This document shows, in pieces, positions 16,601-27,854 of a DNA stretch of 64,000 bases; within the stretch, counting starts at the first letter, position 1, and each line of letters opens with the position of its first letter. The notes under the pieces were generated by a model, which was not told the origin of the DNA, did no database searches, and saw nothing but the letters and a program-made list of their open reading frames with translations. Made by a program: the position numbers and the translations under genes. The DNA is from Caulifigura coniformis (GTDB taxonomy: Bacteria > Planctomycetota > Planctomycetia > Planctomycetales > Planctomycetaceae): NCBI RefSeq assembly GCF_007745175.1, contig NZ_CP036271.1, positions 1,338,154 to 1,402,153 on the forward strand, given 5' to 3'.

Positions 16601-17416
16601 ATGGACCTCAAGTCATACTTTCAACGGATCGGATTCGAGGGCGAGCCGGCGCCGACCCTGGAGACACTCGCTCTTCTGCAGCGACGACACGCAGAGGCAA
16701 TCCCCTTCGAGAACCTCGATTCCCTGCTCAGACAGCCCGTCCGCCTCGACCTGCCGTCTCTGGAACAGAAGCTCGTCCACCGCGGCCGTGGGGGATACTG
16801 CTTCGAACAGAATCACCTCTTCAGGGCAGCGCTGGAAGCGATCGGGTTCACCGTCACGGGGCTCGCGGCGCGAGTGCTGTGGAACATCCCTGAAGGGGTG
16901 ATCCCGCCCCGGAGCCACATGTTGCTGCGCGTCGACCTGGATGGAAGATCCTGGATCGCCGACGTTGGGTTCGGGGTGCTCACCCTCACCGCCCCCCTCA
17001 TGCTCGAGGCGGACACGGAGCAGCCCACCCCTCACGAGACATTCCGACTGGCGCCGCGGAATGGCGAATTCGTCATGGAGTCGAGGATTCGCGACCGCTG
17101 GGCGCCGATGTACCGCTTCGACCTGAATCCCCAGGAACGGGTCGACTATGAAGTCAGCAACTGGCACGTCTCGACGCACCCGGAGTCGCTGTTCGTCAAT
17201 GCCCTGCTGGCAAGCCGCGTGGCGCCAGGAGCGCGTCACACGCTCTTCAACAACGAACTGTCGACGCACTCCACCGAGGCAGGCACTGAGAAACGACTCC
17301 TGGTGAACGAGGGTGAACTGCGAAACGCCCTGGAAAACGTCATCGGGTTGAACCTGCCGGCCGGTCCGGACGTCGATGCGCTGCTTGAACGAATTGCAGC
17401 GACGCCCGCTCCTTGA
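16601..17416 (+). CDS. nat: Arylamine N-acetyltransferase
   Basis: Acetyl-CoA-dependent arylamine/arylhydrazine acetyltransferase, 271 residues. The catalytic triad is visible: Cys67 in RGGYCFEQN, His106 in SHMLL and Asp121 in ADVGFG. The family landmarks IPFENLDSLL near residue 35 and a C-terminal domain complete the protein. The ATG at 16601 starts the conserved N-terminal helix (MDLKSYFQRIGF). It converges on prkA with a 21-bp gap. The natural substrate is unknown. Confidence 0.95.
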   Translation: MDLKSYFQRIGFEGEPAPTLETLALLQRRHAEAIPFENLDSLLRQPVRLDLPSLEQKLVHRGRGGYCFEQNHLFRAALEAIGFTVTGLAARVLWNIPEGVIPPRSHMLLRVDLDGRSWIADVGFGVLTLTAPLMLEADTEQPTPHETFRLAPRNGEFVMESRIRDRWAPMYRFDLNPQERVDYEVSNWHVSTHPESLFVNALLASRVAPGARHTLFNNELSTHSTEAGTEKRLLVNEGELRNALENVIGLNLPAGPDVDALLERIAATPAP

Positions 17417-17437
17417 GAGAGCGGCCCACTCGAGGCG

Positions 17438-19480
<2,043 letters not shown>

Positions 19481-20242
19481 GGAACTCACGACTCCGATCA
19501 ATTCTCGCGTCAGCCAGCGTTCGACAGGGCGAACGACAGCATCAACGGATGCGATGTTCGGGCCGGGGCTGTGAAATTCACGAGGGGGATCGAACGATCG
19601 CCACGGTGCGACGCATGCGATGGATGGAGGACGTGCAGACTCTGGCTGTCGAAGTTTTCACGTGAGGAGTCGGCGGAAGGCCGGACTCGATCAAGAAGGG
19701 TGTTGCAAGCGGACGCGACCGTCCCTGGCCGGAACACCAAGATGCCAAACAAGCGGAGACCCACACGCAGAACTCGCGTGCTGCATCCCATGCCGAAGCC
19801 CTGGTTCGACCTCGGCAGCCATCGATGGCCTTTCGATTATTCGTGCGGCCGTTTGTTCTGGCAAGACCAATCACGAATCGGCACATCATTCACGAAGGCT
19901 TCGTGGCCCCGATGACAATGCAACGACTGCCATTCTAAAACGGTCGCGGCGGCTCGTCCCATTCAACGAATCCTGCAGCCCGAAACGCCTGACTCGACAG
20001 TTCCACATCAGTCAGGCGGACTGCATCCTCGTCGCCTGTCGTGGCATCACCGGGCCACGAAGGCCCGGCGGCACGTCTTTCGGCCGACGGGGCGGATTGG
20101 GGCCGTGGATCTCGAAACAGGCGGGCGAGGAGGCGCTTCCAAACCCGCCGTTGTCCCATCTTTCCCAGCGTGTTACTTTCCGCGCGCCTGAAAACAGGGA
20201 GTGTTTCGGGCCACCTCGACGTGTCGGAAGGAGCTCGCGGCG
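19481..20242. other. Long gene-free region
   Basis: About 760 bp without a frame I would accept as a gene. One hairpin is visible at 20050-20068 (CCGGGCC, 5-nt loop, GGCCCGG) without a T-tract. The region must carry the prkA promoter and the promoter of the nucleotide-sugar dehydrogenase. An unrecognised small RNA is possible. Confidence 0.45.
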
Positions 20243-21565
20243 ATGTTTCAGGAACTCAAGCAGGCCATCTCGAACAAGTCGGCCAAAGTGGGCGTTATTG
20301 GCCTGGGCTATGTCGGCCTGCCGTTGCTCGATGCTTTCATCTCCAAGGGCTTTTCCTGCATCGGCTACGACGTCGATTCCTCGAAGGTCGACGAACTGAA
20401 CGCCGGCCGCAGTTACATCAAACACGTCAGCTCGGAGAAGATCGCGGGCTGGAACCGGGAAAAACGATTCGTCGCGACGTCGGACATGTCACGCCTCAAG
20501 GAGGCGGATGCACTCCTGATCTGCGTGCCGACGCCCCTGAGCGACAGCCGTGACCCGGACCTAAGCTTCGTGGAAGGGACGGCCGAGTCGATTGCGAAGT
20601 CGCTTCGCAAAGGCCAGCTGATCGTGCTGGAAAGCACGACGCATCCCACGACAACACGCGATAACGTGCAGCCGATCCTCGAACGGGCCGGCATGAAGGC
20701 CGGGAAGGACTTCTTCCTCGCCTACAGCCCGGAACGCGAAGACCCGGGGAACCCGACCTACTCGGCGGCCAGCATTCCGAAGGTCGTTGGCGGTCACGAT
20801 CCGCACAGCCTGGAGCTCGCGGCGGAGCTTTACTCACAGGCCGTGGTGAAGGTCGTTCCGGTGTCCGCGATGGAAGTCGCCGAGGCATGCAAGATCCTCG
20901 AGAACACCTACCGCGCGGTGAACATCGCGCTGGTGAACGAACTGAAGATGCTGTTCGACCGGATGGGGATCGACATCTGGGAAGTCGTTGACGCGGCAAA
21001 GACGAAGCCCTTCGGCTTCCAGGCGTTTTACCCGGGGCCGGGCCTCGGCGGGCACTGCATCCCGATCGACCCGTTCTACCTGACCTGGCTGGCCCGCAAG
21101 CACGGCATGGCCACGCGGTTCATCGAGCTGGCCGGTGAAATCAATCACCACATGCCGGAGTACGTGATCACGCGGATGGCGGAGTTCCTCAACGACGCGG
21201 CCAAGCCGATCAAGGGGAGCAAGATCGCCCTGCTCGGAATGGCCTACAAGAAAGACGTCGACGACCCGCGGGAAAGTCCGTCGTTTGTACTGCTCGAACT
21301 GCTGCTGAAACGCGGCGCGGCCGTGACGTACAACGACCCGCACGTCCCGTCACTGCCGAAAATGCGGCATCATCCGTCACTGCCGGAGATGACGTCGAAC
21401 GAACTGACAGCGGAGTACCTGGCAAAGCAGGACATCGTCCTGATCGCCACGGACCACTCGGCTTATGACTACGACTTCATCGTCAAGCACTCGAAGATGG
21501 TGCTCGACACCCGCAATGCGACGAAGAACGTCCGCGACGGGCGGGAGAAGATTTTCAAGGCGTGA
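20243..21565 (+). CDS. Nucleotide-sugar dehydrogenase, UDP-N-acetylglucosamine 6-dehydrogenase type
   Basis: A 440-residue NAD-dependent dehydrogenase of the UDP-glucose/GDP-mannose family. It shows the N-terminal dinucleotide motif GVIGLGYVGLPL, then VPTPLS and ESTTHPTTT, SPEREDPGN, the catalytic Cys272 in GPGLGGHCIPIDPFYL, and the C-terminal YKKDVDDPRESPS. SPEREDPGN and the HCIPIDP form are typical of enzymes oxidising UDP-GlcNAc or UDP-ManNAc to uronic acids (WbpA/WbpO group) rather than UDP-glucose. The product would feed surface polysaccharide synthesis. ATG 20243 has GGAAGGAG upstream. A second set of glycan-precursor genes lies at 57.7-60.9 kb. Confidence 0.9.
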   Translation: MFQELKQAISNKSAKVGVIGLGYVGLPLLDAFISKGFSCIGYDVDSSKVDELNAGRSYIKHVSSEKIAGWNREKRFVATSDMSRLKEADALLICVPTPLSDSRDPDLSFVEGTAESIAKSLRKGQLIVLESTTHPTTTRDNVQPILERAGMKAGKDFFLAYSPEREDPGNPTYSAASIPKVVGGHDPHSLELAAELYSQAVVKVVPVSAMEVAEACKILENTYRAVNIALVNELKMLFDRMGIDIWEVVDAAKTKPFGFQAFYPGPGLGGHCIPIDPFYLTWLARKHGMATRFIELAGEINHHMPEYVITRMAEFLNDAAKPIKGSKIALLGMAYKKDVDDPRESPSFVLLELLLKRGAAVTYNDPHVPSLPKMRHHPSLPEMTSNELTAEYLAKQDIVLIATDHSAYDYDFIVKHSKMVLDTRNATKNVRDGREKIFKA

Positions 21566-21585
21566 TGCGGCGAATCCGGCGAACG

Positions 21586-21674
21586 GTCGGCGTCAGCCGA
21601 CTGATGGCGTGCCAGGAAAGCCTGCTCATAGATCGAATCGAGTCGGTGGGATCGATCAGGGGGCTGATGCCCCC
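21586..21674. other. Two hairpins between convergent genes
   Basis: GTCGGC-GTCA-GCCGAC at 21586-21601 and GGGGGC-TGAT-GCCCCC at 21659-21674 are perfect short inverted repeats in the 126-bp gap. Neither has a T-tract; they may act as bidirectional transcript ends. Confidence 0.45.
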
Positions 21675-21691
21675 CGCTCGCCCGGGGCTTG

Positions 21692-23170
21692 TCAAACCGG
21701 CGACTTCTCAAACAGCCCCGTCGCGACTTTCCCTTTGCCGTCTTCGGTGACGTAGAACGGCCGCTTCTCGATATCCAGGGCATAGGCCGGGCTGATGCCC
21801 ATGGCGGCGAAGATCGAGGCGTGGAGGTCGGTGATGCTGATCGGGTCCTTCACGGCCAGGAACGGCCGCTCGTCTGCGGTGGAACCGTACACCTGGCCCT
21901 TCTTGATTCCGCCGCCGAACATCAACGCGCTGCAGCCGCCGGTGAAATGTCGGTGCAGGCCATAGTGCTTCGGTTCCTCGAGAGTATCGCTCCTGGCCCG
22001 TGACTGATCCTTGGCGACGCTGCCGGGGACGCCTTCGATGATCATGTCGCGGCTGAATTCCGTCGCGAGCACCACGAGCGTGCGATCGAGCAGCCCCTTG
22101 GCTTCGAGATCGAGAATAAGCTGCGCGATCGGCGCATCGATCTCTTTCTTCATCCGGGCGTACGTGTCGTGCCCGTTCTCGTGCGTGTCCCAGTGCAGGA
22201 ACGGCACGTATTCCGTCGTGACCTCGATAAATCTCGCTCCGGCCTCGCACAGACGGCGGGCCAGCAGGCAGCCCTGGCCAAAACGACCCGTGTTGTACTT
22301 GTCGAAGCTTTCCTTCGGCTCGAGCGACAGGTCGAACGCGACGCGATCGGGCGAGTTCAGGAGCCGATGGGCGTTCTCGACGCTGCGGAGCATCGACTCG
22401 CGGTGGTAGTCGCTGGCGAGATCCTTGTTCGGCCCCGAGTTGACGAGCTTCTGGTAGGCCGAGTACCGCGACGCGAACCGGTTGGGCGACATTCCTTTCG
22501 GCGGGCGGACCGCCTCGATCGCCAGGTCGGCGTCTGGCAGCATGAACGGGCCGTACTCGCTCCCAAGGAATCCGCCCGTGTGGAACGCCTTCAGTTCCTC
22601 CTTTTCGCCGTTGCCTTCCATCCGCTGCCCGATGCAGATGAAAGGTGGAATTGCCGGATTGTCCGGCCCGAGCACGCGCGCCATCCAGGCGCCCAGGTGC
22701 GGCGCGGCAACAGTCTGCGGCGGCACGTAGCCAGTGTGCCAGTGGAACTGATGACGGCTGTGCAGGATGTTGCCGAGGTCCGCCTGGAAGTGCGACCGGA
22801 CCAGCGTCCCGCGGTCGAGGATGCTTGCGATCCGCTCCAGCCCCTCGGTGATCTGGACACCCGGAATCGCAGTGTCGATTGCCGGGAAGGTGCTCGACAC
22901 CTTTTCGATCGGCAAGCCTTTCTGGAACGGCTCGTAGTGCTTCGGATCGAACGTATCCGGGGCGGCCATTCCGCCTCCCATCCACAAGAGGATGCAGCGG
23001 TCCGCCGTGGCCCTGGGCGCCGGGGCCGTTTCGGCCGCGAACAGACGCGGGGCGCCCATCGTCAGCGTCGCAGCGCTCGCGGCGGACAGCGTCTGGAGAA
23101 AGCGGCGCCGCGTGTGCGCGAGATCAGCTGGCGTCAGGCGATCGGAATCAGAAGGCATGTGAAATGACAT
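21692..23170 (-). CDS. Tat-exported DUF1501 protein
   Basis: A 492-residue protein of the DUF1501 family, abundant in planctomycetes and related in fold to sulfatases/alkaline phosphatases. A Tat signal is present (RRRFLQTLSAASAATLTMGA, about residues 21-40). The body has WMGGGMAAPDTFDPK, HRQFHWHTG-like SRHQFHWHTG, FIEVTTEYVPFLHWDTHENG and LVVLATEFSRD. It lies 82 bp downstream of the PSCyt1/DUF1549/DUF1553 gene, and such pairs recur in planctomycete genomes, so the two products probably work together outside the cytoplasm. The exact reaction is unknown. Starts at ATG 23170 or 23158; neither has a strong binding site. Confidence 0.92.
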   Translation of the reverse strand: MSFHMPSDSDRLTPADLAHTRRRFLQTLSAASAATLTMGAPRLFAAETAPAPRATADRCILLWMGGGMAAPDTFDPKHYEPFQKGLPIEKVSSTFPAIDTAIPGVQITEGLERIASILDRGTLVRSHFQADLGNILHSRHQFHWHTGYVPPQTVAAPHLGAWMARVLGPDNPAIPPFICIGQRMEGNGEKEELKAFHTGGFLGSEYGPFMLPDADLAIEAVRPPKGMSPNRFASRYSAYQKLVNSGPNKDLASDYHRESMLRSVENAHRLLNSPDRVAFDLSLEPKESFDKYNTGRFGQGCLLARRLCEAGARFIEVTTEYVPFLHWDTHENGHDTYARMKKEIDAPIAQLILDLEAKGLLDRTLVVLATEFSRDMIIEGVPGSVAKDQSRARSDTLEEPKHYGLHRHFTGGCSALMFGGGIKKGQVYGSTADERPFLAVKDPISITDLHASIFAAMGISPAYALDIEKRPFYVTEDGKGKVATGLFEKSPV

Positions 23171-23252
23171 GGCGAGTCTTTCTCTGATTGGGTTCCGTCG
23201 CAGATGCTGTCAGCGTCGACAGTCTTCGATGCGGCAGCATCGACCACAGATT

Positions 23253-25148
23253 TCATTGTACGTGCTGAAACTCGGGCAGCATGATGATCATCCAGATCAG
23301 GTCGGCAATTCCGGCTTCATCGGGGCTTTCGCCGACGAGGTCGCGCGCCAGCTGACGTTCCTCGTCGGATGGCGGACGGGACAGCGCCCGGCGGAAAAGC
23401 CGTTGAACCAGAGTGTCGCGATCGAGCTTCTCTTCCGAAATGGCTTTCGCCCCCAGGGCGAGCATCTCGGCCAGGTCAGGACCGTTGGAGAGATCGAGCG
23501 CCTGGAGAGTCGTCAGGAGTTCCGGCCGCGTCGTGACGACCTGTTCGCGATTCGGCCTGCCAAGCGATCGCATGAGCGGGTCCGAGATCACGTAAGCCGC
23601 CCGCACTTTTCCGTCGACGGCGGAGAACTCGGTCCTGGCCCCCAGGCTCGGGTGTGGGGCCCTTGGACCTGTCGCCGTCAGAGACCAGACCGCGTCCATG
23701 AACTGTTCGGCCGTCAGCCGGCGGGCAATCGGCCCGGTATAGACGAAGCCTTCCGCAGTGGCCGGTTCCTTCTCGACCGTCACGGTCTTCGACTGATAGG
23801 CCCGCGAGGTGGAGATATACCGCAGGAGTTCCTTGATGTCGTAGCCGCTCGTCACGAAATGATCGGCCAGGTGATCGAGGACCCGCTCGCTCCACGGCTC
23901 TGATGCCATCGAGTCGACCGGCTCGACGAGCCCGCGCCCCATCAGCTGCCTCCACAGGCGATTCACGATGGTGCGGGAGAACCGGCCATTCCGGGGATCG
24001 GTCAAAAGTTCGGCGAGCCGGGCCTGCCGCTTCGCGCGCGGAAGTGCCGGATCAATAGTACCAAGCTCCGGAAAAACGAACTTCGCCGCCGCCTTGCGGC
24101 CTGTCGGCATGTCGCAGCGGTGAATCTCCAGCGGCTCATCGGCGACGACGGCCGCGAGTCCATACGCGTCATCGAGCTTCCAGTCATCGATGAAGCTGTC
24201 GTGGCAGCTCGCGCACTTCAGATTGATTCCAAGAAAGACCTGCCCCACGTTCTGCGAGAACTGGAGTTCGCGGATCTGGCTGGCATTCACCCGGCCACGC
24301 CAGGTAATGCCGTTGGCGAAGCCTTCGGACTCGAGCGATGGTGCGATCAGTTCGCGGACGAACGCGTCATACGGCTTGTTTCCGCGGAGGGACGAGATGA
24401 GCCACTTCGTGATCTGCCTGCGTCCGCCATCAATGTAGCCGGTGCCGACATAGTCGTTGCGGAGCAGGTCGTTCCAGAAGGTGATCCAGTGGGCCGCGTA
24501 GTCGCGGTCGCGTTCCAGGAGGGAGGAAACCAGCGTCTCCCGCTTATCGGGCCGCTGGTCGAACAGGAAGACTTCCAGTTCCTCGTCCGTCGGCGTCAGG
24601 CCGATGAGATCGAGAGAGACGCGGCGGAGGAAGGTGGCGTCATCGGCCGCCGGCGAGAGCGTCACGTCGTTGAACTCGCCGTACCAGTACAGGATCCGAT
24701 CGATCGGATGCGGGCCGGTCGCGGCCGTCGCCCGCGGAATGCGAATCCGCTTCAGTTTGAGGGGGGCTTTGTAGGCCTCTTTCCGGAAGGTGAATCCGTC
24801 CGTCCAAGGGACTCCGTCAGCAACCCATTTTTTCAGGGTTTCAACGTCGTCTTTCTTCAGTCGATCGCCTTCCGGAGGCATCCGATAGTCGGGATCATCG
24901 CTCGTGAGACGTTGAATCAGGTCGCTGTCATCCGGTTTGCCCGGTTCGACGGCTTTCGATTCGAGGAGCGACGTTTTCGTGTCGAGCGAGAACGAGCCTT
25001 TGTAGGTCCCGTTTGTGTGGCACTTGGCACAGTGCGCCTTCAGGATGGGCAGCACATCGTGGGCAAAATCGACCTCGGCGAACGCAGTGGACTGCGTCCC
25101 GAAGATCAGACAGGCCACAAGCAGCGTCAAAAGCTTGAGCAAGCGCAT
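23253..25148 (-). CDS. PSCyt1/DUF1549/DUF1553 secreted cytochrome-like protein
   Basis: A 631-residue exported protein. Order: signal peptide (MRLLKLLTLLVACLIFG...), a planctomycete cytochrome c domain with the heme motif CAKCH at 40-44 and distal MPPEGDRL, then DUF1549 (FLRRVSLDLIGLTPTDEELEVF) with a second CASCH, and C-terminal DUF1553 (RFSRTIVNRLWRQLMGRGLVEPVD). It is transcribed just before the DUF1501 gene. The pair is suggested to act on extracellular polysaccharide or sulfated substrates, but no reaction is proven for the family. ATG 25148 begins the signal peptide; an in-frame ATG at 25181 would add eleven residues. Confidence 0.92.
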   Translation of the reverse strand: MRLLKLLTLLVACLIFGTQSTAFAEVDFAHDVLPILKAHCAKCHTNGTYKGSFSLDTKTSLLESKAVEPGKPDDSDLIQRLTSDDPDYRMPPEGDRLKKDDVETLKKWVADGVPWTDGFTFRKEAYKAPLKLKRIRIPRATAATGPHPIDRILYWYGEFNDVTLSPAADDATFLRRVSLDLIGLTPTDEELEVFLFDQRPDKRETLVSSLLERDRDYAAHWITFWNDLLRNDYVGTGYIDGGRRQITKWLISSLRGNKPYDAFVRELIAPSLESEGFANGITWRGRVNASQIRELQFSQNVGQVFLGINLKCASCHDSFIDDWKLDDAYGLAAVVADEPLEIHRCDMPTGRKAAAKFVFPELGTIDPALPRAKRQARLAELLTDPRNGRFSRTIVNRLWRQLMGRGLVEPVDSMASEPWSERVLDHLADHFVTSGYDIKELLRYISTSRAYQSKTVTVEKEPATAEGFVYTGPIARRLTAEQFMDAVWSLTATGPRAPHPSLGARTEFSAVDGKVRAAYVISDPLMRSLGRPNREQVVTTRPELLTTLQALDLSNGPDLAEMLALGAKAISEEKLDRDTLVQRLFRRALSRPPSDEERQLARDLVGESPDEAGIADLIWMIIMLPEFQHVQ

Positions 25149-25494
25149 GGTAGGAGCCTGGCGAGAAGGCGGGACATCCATTATGTCGAACGGATCGCCC
25201 GTGCGAAACCGGACCGCACGCCAGCGCCGGAAGGAGGCCCGTGTCACGACGGGGAATTCAGGTTGGCGAAACTGGATAAGGTTGCTGCAAACCAGCGAAA
25301 ACTGCGGCCGCCCGCCAACACCGGGCCGCCCCTGAGCGATTTCGTCGGTGAAAAGTCGACCTTCCCGGAGTTCCGGCCGAGAGGGCCCGCGGGAACGCAA
25401 AAAACTTCCTGCGGATTGAATTGCATCCCGGCCGACTTTTCTCCATACTGCCGCGTTCCCAACCAATCGCAGTTCGATTTGTCTCAGGTGAGTG
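25149..25494. other. Divergent intergenic region upstream of rpsR
   Basis: About 345 bp with no gene visible. It contains a candidate promoter for rpsR near 25421-25449, listed separately, and must also hold the promoter of the PSCyt1 gene. Confidence 0.45.
25421..25449 (+). promoter_or_regulatory. Candidate sigma-70-type promoter of rpsR
   Basis: TTGCAT at 25421-25426, a 17-bp spacer and CATACT at 25444-25449; four of six bases match consensus in each box. It lies about 45 bp before the rpsR start. Confidence 0.35.
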
Positions 25495-25779
25495 ATGCCT
25501 CCGTTCGGTAAGCCGAAGCCCGATGTCCGCAAAATGCGGAAGAAGCGGCAGCGCTTGAAGAAGAAGCTGAAGTGCCGTTTCTGCCCGAACGGCGACATCC
25601 CGCGCCCGGTTTACGTCGATTACAAGGACGTGAAGCTCCTGAAGCAGCTCGTCGACCGCGAAGGGCGCATCATGCCCCGCCGCCGAACGGGAACTTCAGC
25701 GATCTACCAGCGGGCTGTCCGTGAAGCCGTCCTGCGGGCTCGCTTCATCGGCCTCATGCCGTACGTCGCCGACGAGTGA
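25495..25779 (+). CDS. rpsR: Small ribosomal subunit protein bS18
   Basis: 94 residues with the bS18 core: a basic N-terminus, [45 protein letters not shown] and [13 protein letters not shown]. Binds the 30S platform near S6. The ATG at 25495 is preceded by AGGTG and by an in-frame GTG. It stands outside the usual rpsF-ssb-rpsR-rplI order; the neighbours are unrelated, so it is probably transcribed from its own promoter. Confidence 0.97.
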   Translation: MPPFGKPKPDVRKMRKKRQRLKKKLKCRFCPNGDIPRPVYVDYKDVKLLKQLVDREGRIMPRRRTGTSAIYQRAVREAVLRARFIGLMPYVADE

Positions 25780-25825
25780 TTTCAGAGCGACCGGCCCCTT
25801 CACGGCCGGCCACAGGGATTCGATG

Positions 25826-25845
25826 ACCCACGGCTTGCCGTGGGT
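25826..25845. other. Perfect 9-bp hairpin after rpsR
   Basis: ACCCACGGC, a 2-nt centre and GCCGTGGGT. It lies 46 bp after the rpsR stop and 36 bp before the yggS start. There is no T-tract, so it may be a structural or dispersed repeat rather than an intrinsic terminator. Confidence 0.5.
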
Positions 25846-25881
25846 CTCGCCATTTGTCGACTGCGGATTTCAGATTTGCCG

Positions 25882-26592
25882 ATGGCCGACCTCGAAAGCC
25901 AGCTTGCCGGGAACCTCGACGCGCTGGACCGTCGAATTCGTGCGGCGGCCGAGCGGGCAGGTCGCTCTCCGAACGAAGTCACCCTCGTCGTCGTGACGAA
26001 ATACGCGCCCGACGCCGCCGTCCAGCTTCTCCCCCGACTCGGCCGGCTGGACCTGGGCGAGAACCGGCCTCAACAACTGGTGCGGCGCGCGGACCTCGTC
26101 CCCGAAGCCCGGTGGCACCTCATCGGGCGGCTGCAGACGAACAAGGTTCGAATGGTGCTGCCGCACACCGTGCTGACCCATTCGGTCGATTCCCCGAAAC
26201 TCCTGGAGCGGCTGAGCCAGACGTCCGGCGACCTGGGCTGCACGAGCGCCGTGCTGCTGGAAGTGAATATTTCCGGCGAAGCGAGCAAACAGGGGTTCGA
26301 TCCGGAACAGGTCCGGGCCGCCTGGCAAAGCTACCTGACGCTGCCGAACCTGGAGATCCGCGGGTTGATGACGATGGCGCCGTTCACCGACCAGCCGGAA
26401 GATGCCCGACCAGTGTTCCGGCAGCTGCGCGAGCTGCGTGACGACCTTCGGGACCGGGCCGGATCGCTCGTCGAGCGGCACCCGGTGCGTGATCTTTCGA
26501 TGGGAATGAGCGGCGATTTCGAGGTCGCCATCGAAGAGGGAGCCACCCTGATCCGCGTCGGCAGCGCGGTCTTCGAAAATATTCCGCAATGA
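25882..26592 (+). CDS. YggS/PROSC-type pyridoxal phosphate homeostasis protein
   Basis: A 236-residue PLP-binding alanine-racemase-fold protein that controls free PLP levels. Markers: VTLVVVTKYAPDAAV with the PLP lysine in TKY, DLGENRPQQL, WHLIGRLQTNKV, LLEVNISGEASKQGF, IRGLMTMAP and SMGMSGDFEVAIEEGATLIRVG. Length is typical. ATG 25882 begins the first conserved helix. The small DUF1328 gene follows in the same direction after 73 bp. Confidence 0.95.
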   Translation: MADLESQLAGNLDALDRRIRAAAERAGRSPNEVTLVVVTKYAPDAAVQLLPRLGRLDLGENRPQQLVRRADLVPEARWHLIGRLQTNKVRMVLPHTVLTHSVDSPKLLERLSQTSGDLGCTSAVLLEVNISGEASKQGFDPEQVRAAWQSYLTLPNLEIRGLMTMAPFTDQPEDARPVFRQLRELRDDLRDRAGSLVERHPVRDLSMGMSGDFEVAIEEGATLIRVGSAVFENIPQ

Positions 26593-26665
26593 TTTGGCAC
26601 TCAAGGTGCATGGCAGGGGCGTTATCTGAAGTCACACCCCTGTCTCTGCTCATCCGAGGCTTGCC

Positions 26666-26836
26666 ATGTTGCGCACAATCATCCTGCTCCTGTTGATCGC
26701 CCTTGCCGCGGGAATGCTCGGTTTCGGCGGCGTCGAAGGTTTGGCCCTCTGGATGATCCGCATTCTTCTGCTCGTGTTCGTGGTGCTTCTGATCGTCTCG
26801 GTCGTGACCGGCGGTCGGTCGGCTCCGAGACTCTAG
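26666..26836 (+). CDS. DUF1328 (YtjA-type) small membrane protein
   Basis: A 56-residue protein with two hydrophobic helices split by the family's LGFGGVEG turn, followed by a short positively charged end (GGRSAPRL). It matches the DUF1328/YtjA pattern of small inner-membrane proteins, for which no biochemical role is known. Its TAG stop codon holds the TA target of the IS630 element that starts at 26836; the element's first G completes the stop, so the reading frame was not changed by the insertion. Confidence 0.85.
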   Translation: MLRTIILLLLIALAAGMLGFGGVEGLALWMIRILLLVFVVLLIVSVVTGGRSAPRL

Positions 26837-26914
26837 AGCACTTCCACAGTTGCTTTTCAGAGGGATGATAGGGGAAAGGATTTCTCAAGTGGTTGGCTCA
26901 ATCAAGGAAGAGTC

Positions 26915-27265
26915 ATGCCCACCCCCTACTCAATGGATTTGAGGCGACGTGTCGTGGCCGAAGTCGACCGCGGCTCTCCGCCGGCCGAAGTCGCCCGGCG
27001 ATTTCAGGTCACTGAACGAACCATCTGGAACTGGCTCGCGCTTCGCAAAGAGACTGGCCAGATCACTCCCCGGCAGGGAGATGTCGGCCCGGAGTGCGTT
27101 CTGGAACCGCATCGGGAGCGGATTTTCAAAAGCGTCCAGGACGACCCCGGCCTGACGCTCGCCCAAAGGCAACGCCAACTCGGTCTGCCGGGCTGCGCGA
27201 CCACTCTGTGGAATGCGCTTCGGCGCTGGGGAATCACTCTCAAAAAAAGTGCTCAAAGCTGCTGA
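26915..27265 (+). CDS. IS630 transposase, N-terminal (HTH) frame
   Basis: 116 residues with a helix-turn-helix (PYSMDLRRRVVAEVDRGSPPAEVARRFQVTERTIWNWLALRKETG) and a second DNA-binding part (GLTLAQRQRQLGL-like, TTLWNALRRWGITLKK). It ends shortly after a run of seven A (about 27241-27247) where the second frame takes over. Confidence 0.85.
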   Translation: MPTPYSMDLRRRVVAEVDRGSPPAEVARRFQVTERTIWNWLALRKETGQITPRQGDVGPECVLEPHRERIFKSVQDDPGLTLAQRQRQLGLPGCATTLWNALRRWGITLKKSAQSC

Positions 27266-27854
27266 ACAACAGCGGCCGGATGTGGCTCAGAAGCGCCGCT
27301 GGTGGAACATCCTGGTGCAGTCGAAAGCCTGTCGCCGTCTGGTGTTCTTCGACGAAACCGGGGCCGACACGAAGATGACGCGACGCTATGGCTGGGGACC
27401 AAAATCACGCCGGGTCGTGGACCATGTCCCTCAAGGGCATTGGAAAACGACGACGTTCGCAGCGGCGCTCAGGGCCAGCGGAGTGATTGCTCCCCTGGTG
27501 CTGGATGGCCCGATGGATGGGGAATGCTTTCTGGCTTACGTCCGTCAGTTCCTGATCCCGGCGCTGGAGCCGGGAGACTTGGTGGTCATGGACAACCTCA
27601 GCAGCCACAAGCAGAGCGCGGTGGGTGACGCGATTCGACAGGCCGGGGCTGAGGTGTACTACCTGCCGCCGTACTCACCCGATCTCAACCCGATCGAGAA
27701 GTTGTTCTCGAAGTTCAAGACGCTTTTGCGGACGAGCGCTGAACGGACGACAGAAGGACTCTGGAACCGGATCGGAGTGCTGGTGGACGAGTTCACTCCG
27801 AGCGAATGCCTGAACTACATCCGTTCCTGCGGATACACTGCACACGAATCATGA
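27213..27854 (+). CDS. IS630 transposase, catalytic DDE frame
   Basis: Carries all three acidic catalytic residues: the first Asp in FFDETG, the second in VVMDNLSSHK and the Glu in SPDLNPIEKLF. It has no independent start that makes sense; the usual fusion runs from LKK of the first frame into KVLKAAEQQRPD of this frame. Reaching it needs a net +1 change (or loss of one A) at the A7 run near 27241, by programmed frameshift or transcript slippage. The element looks complete and could be active. Confidence 0.85.
   Translation: MRFGAGESLSKKVLKAAEQQRPDVAQKRRWWNILVQSKACRRLVFFDETGADTKMTRRYGWGPKSRRVVDHVPQGHWKTTTFAAALRASGVIAPLVLDGPMDGECFLAYVRQFLIPALEPGDLVVMDNLSSHKQSAVGDAIRQAGAEVYYLPPYSPDLNPIEKLFSKFKTLLRTSAERTTEGLWNRIGVLVDEFTPSECLNYIRSCGYTAHES

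Noticed and set aside
14401-16893. 830-codon + strand open frame
   Set aside because: Antisense to the coiled-coil membrane protein gene; long only because of GC-rich codons on the other strand.
19481-20242. Possible small RNA in the long gap between prkA and the UDP-sugar dehydrogenase
   Set aside because: Only one hairpin without T-tract was found; nothing specific enough to call.
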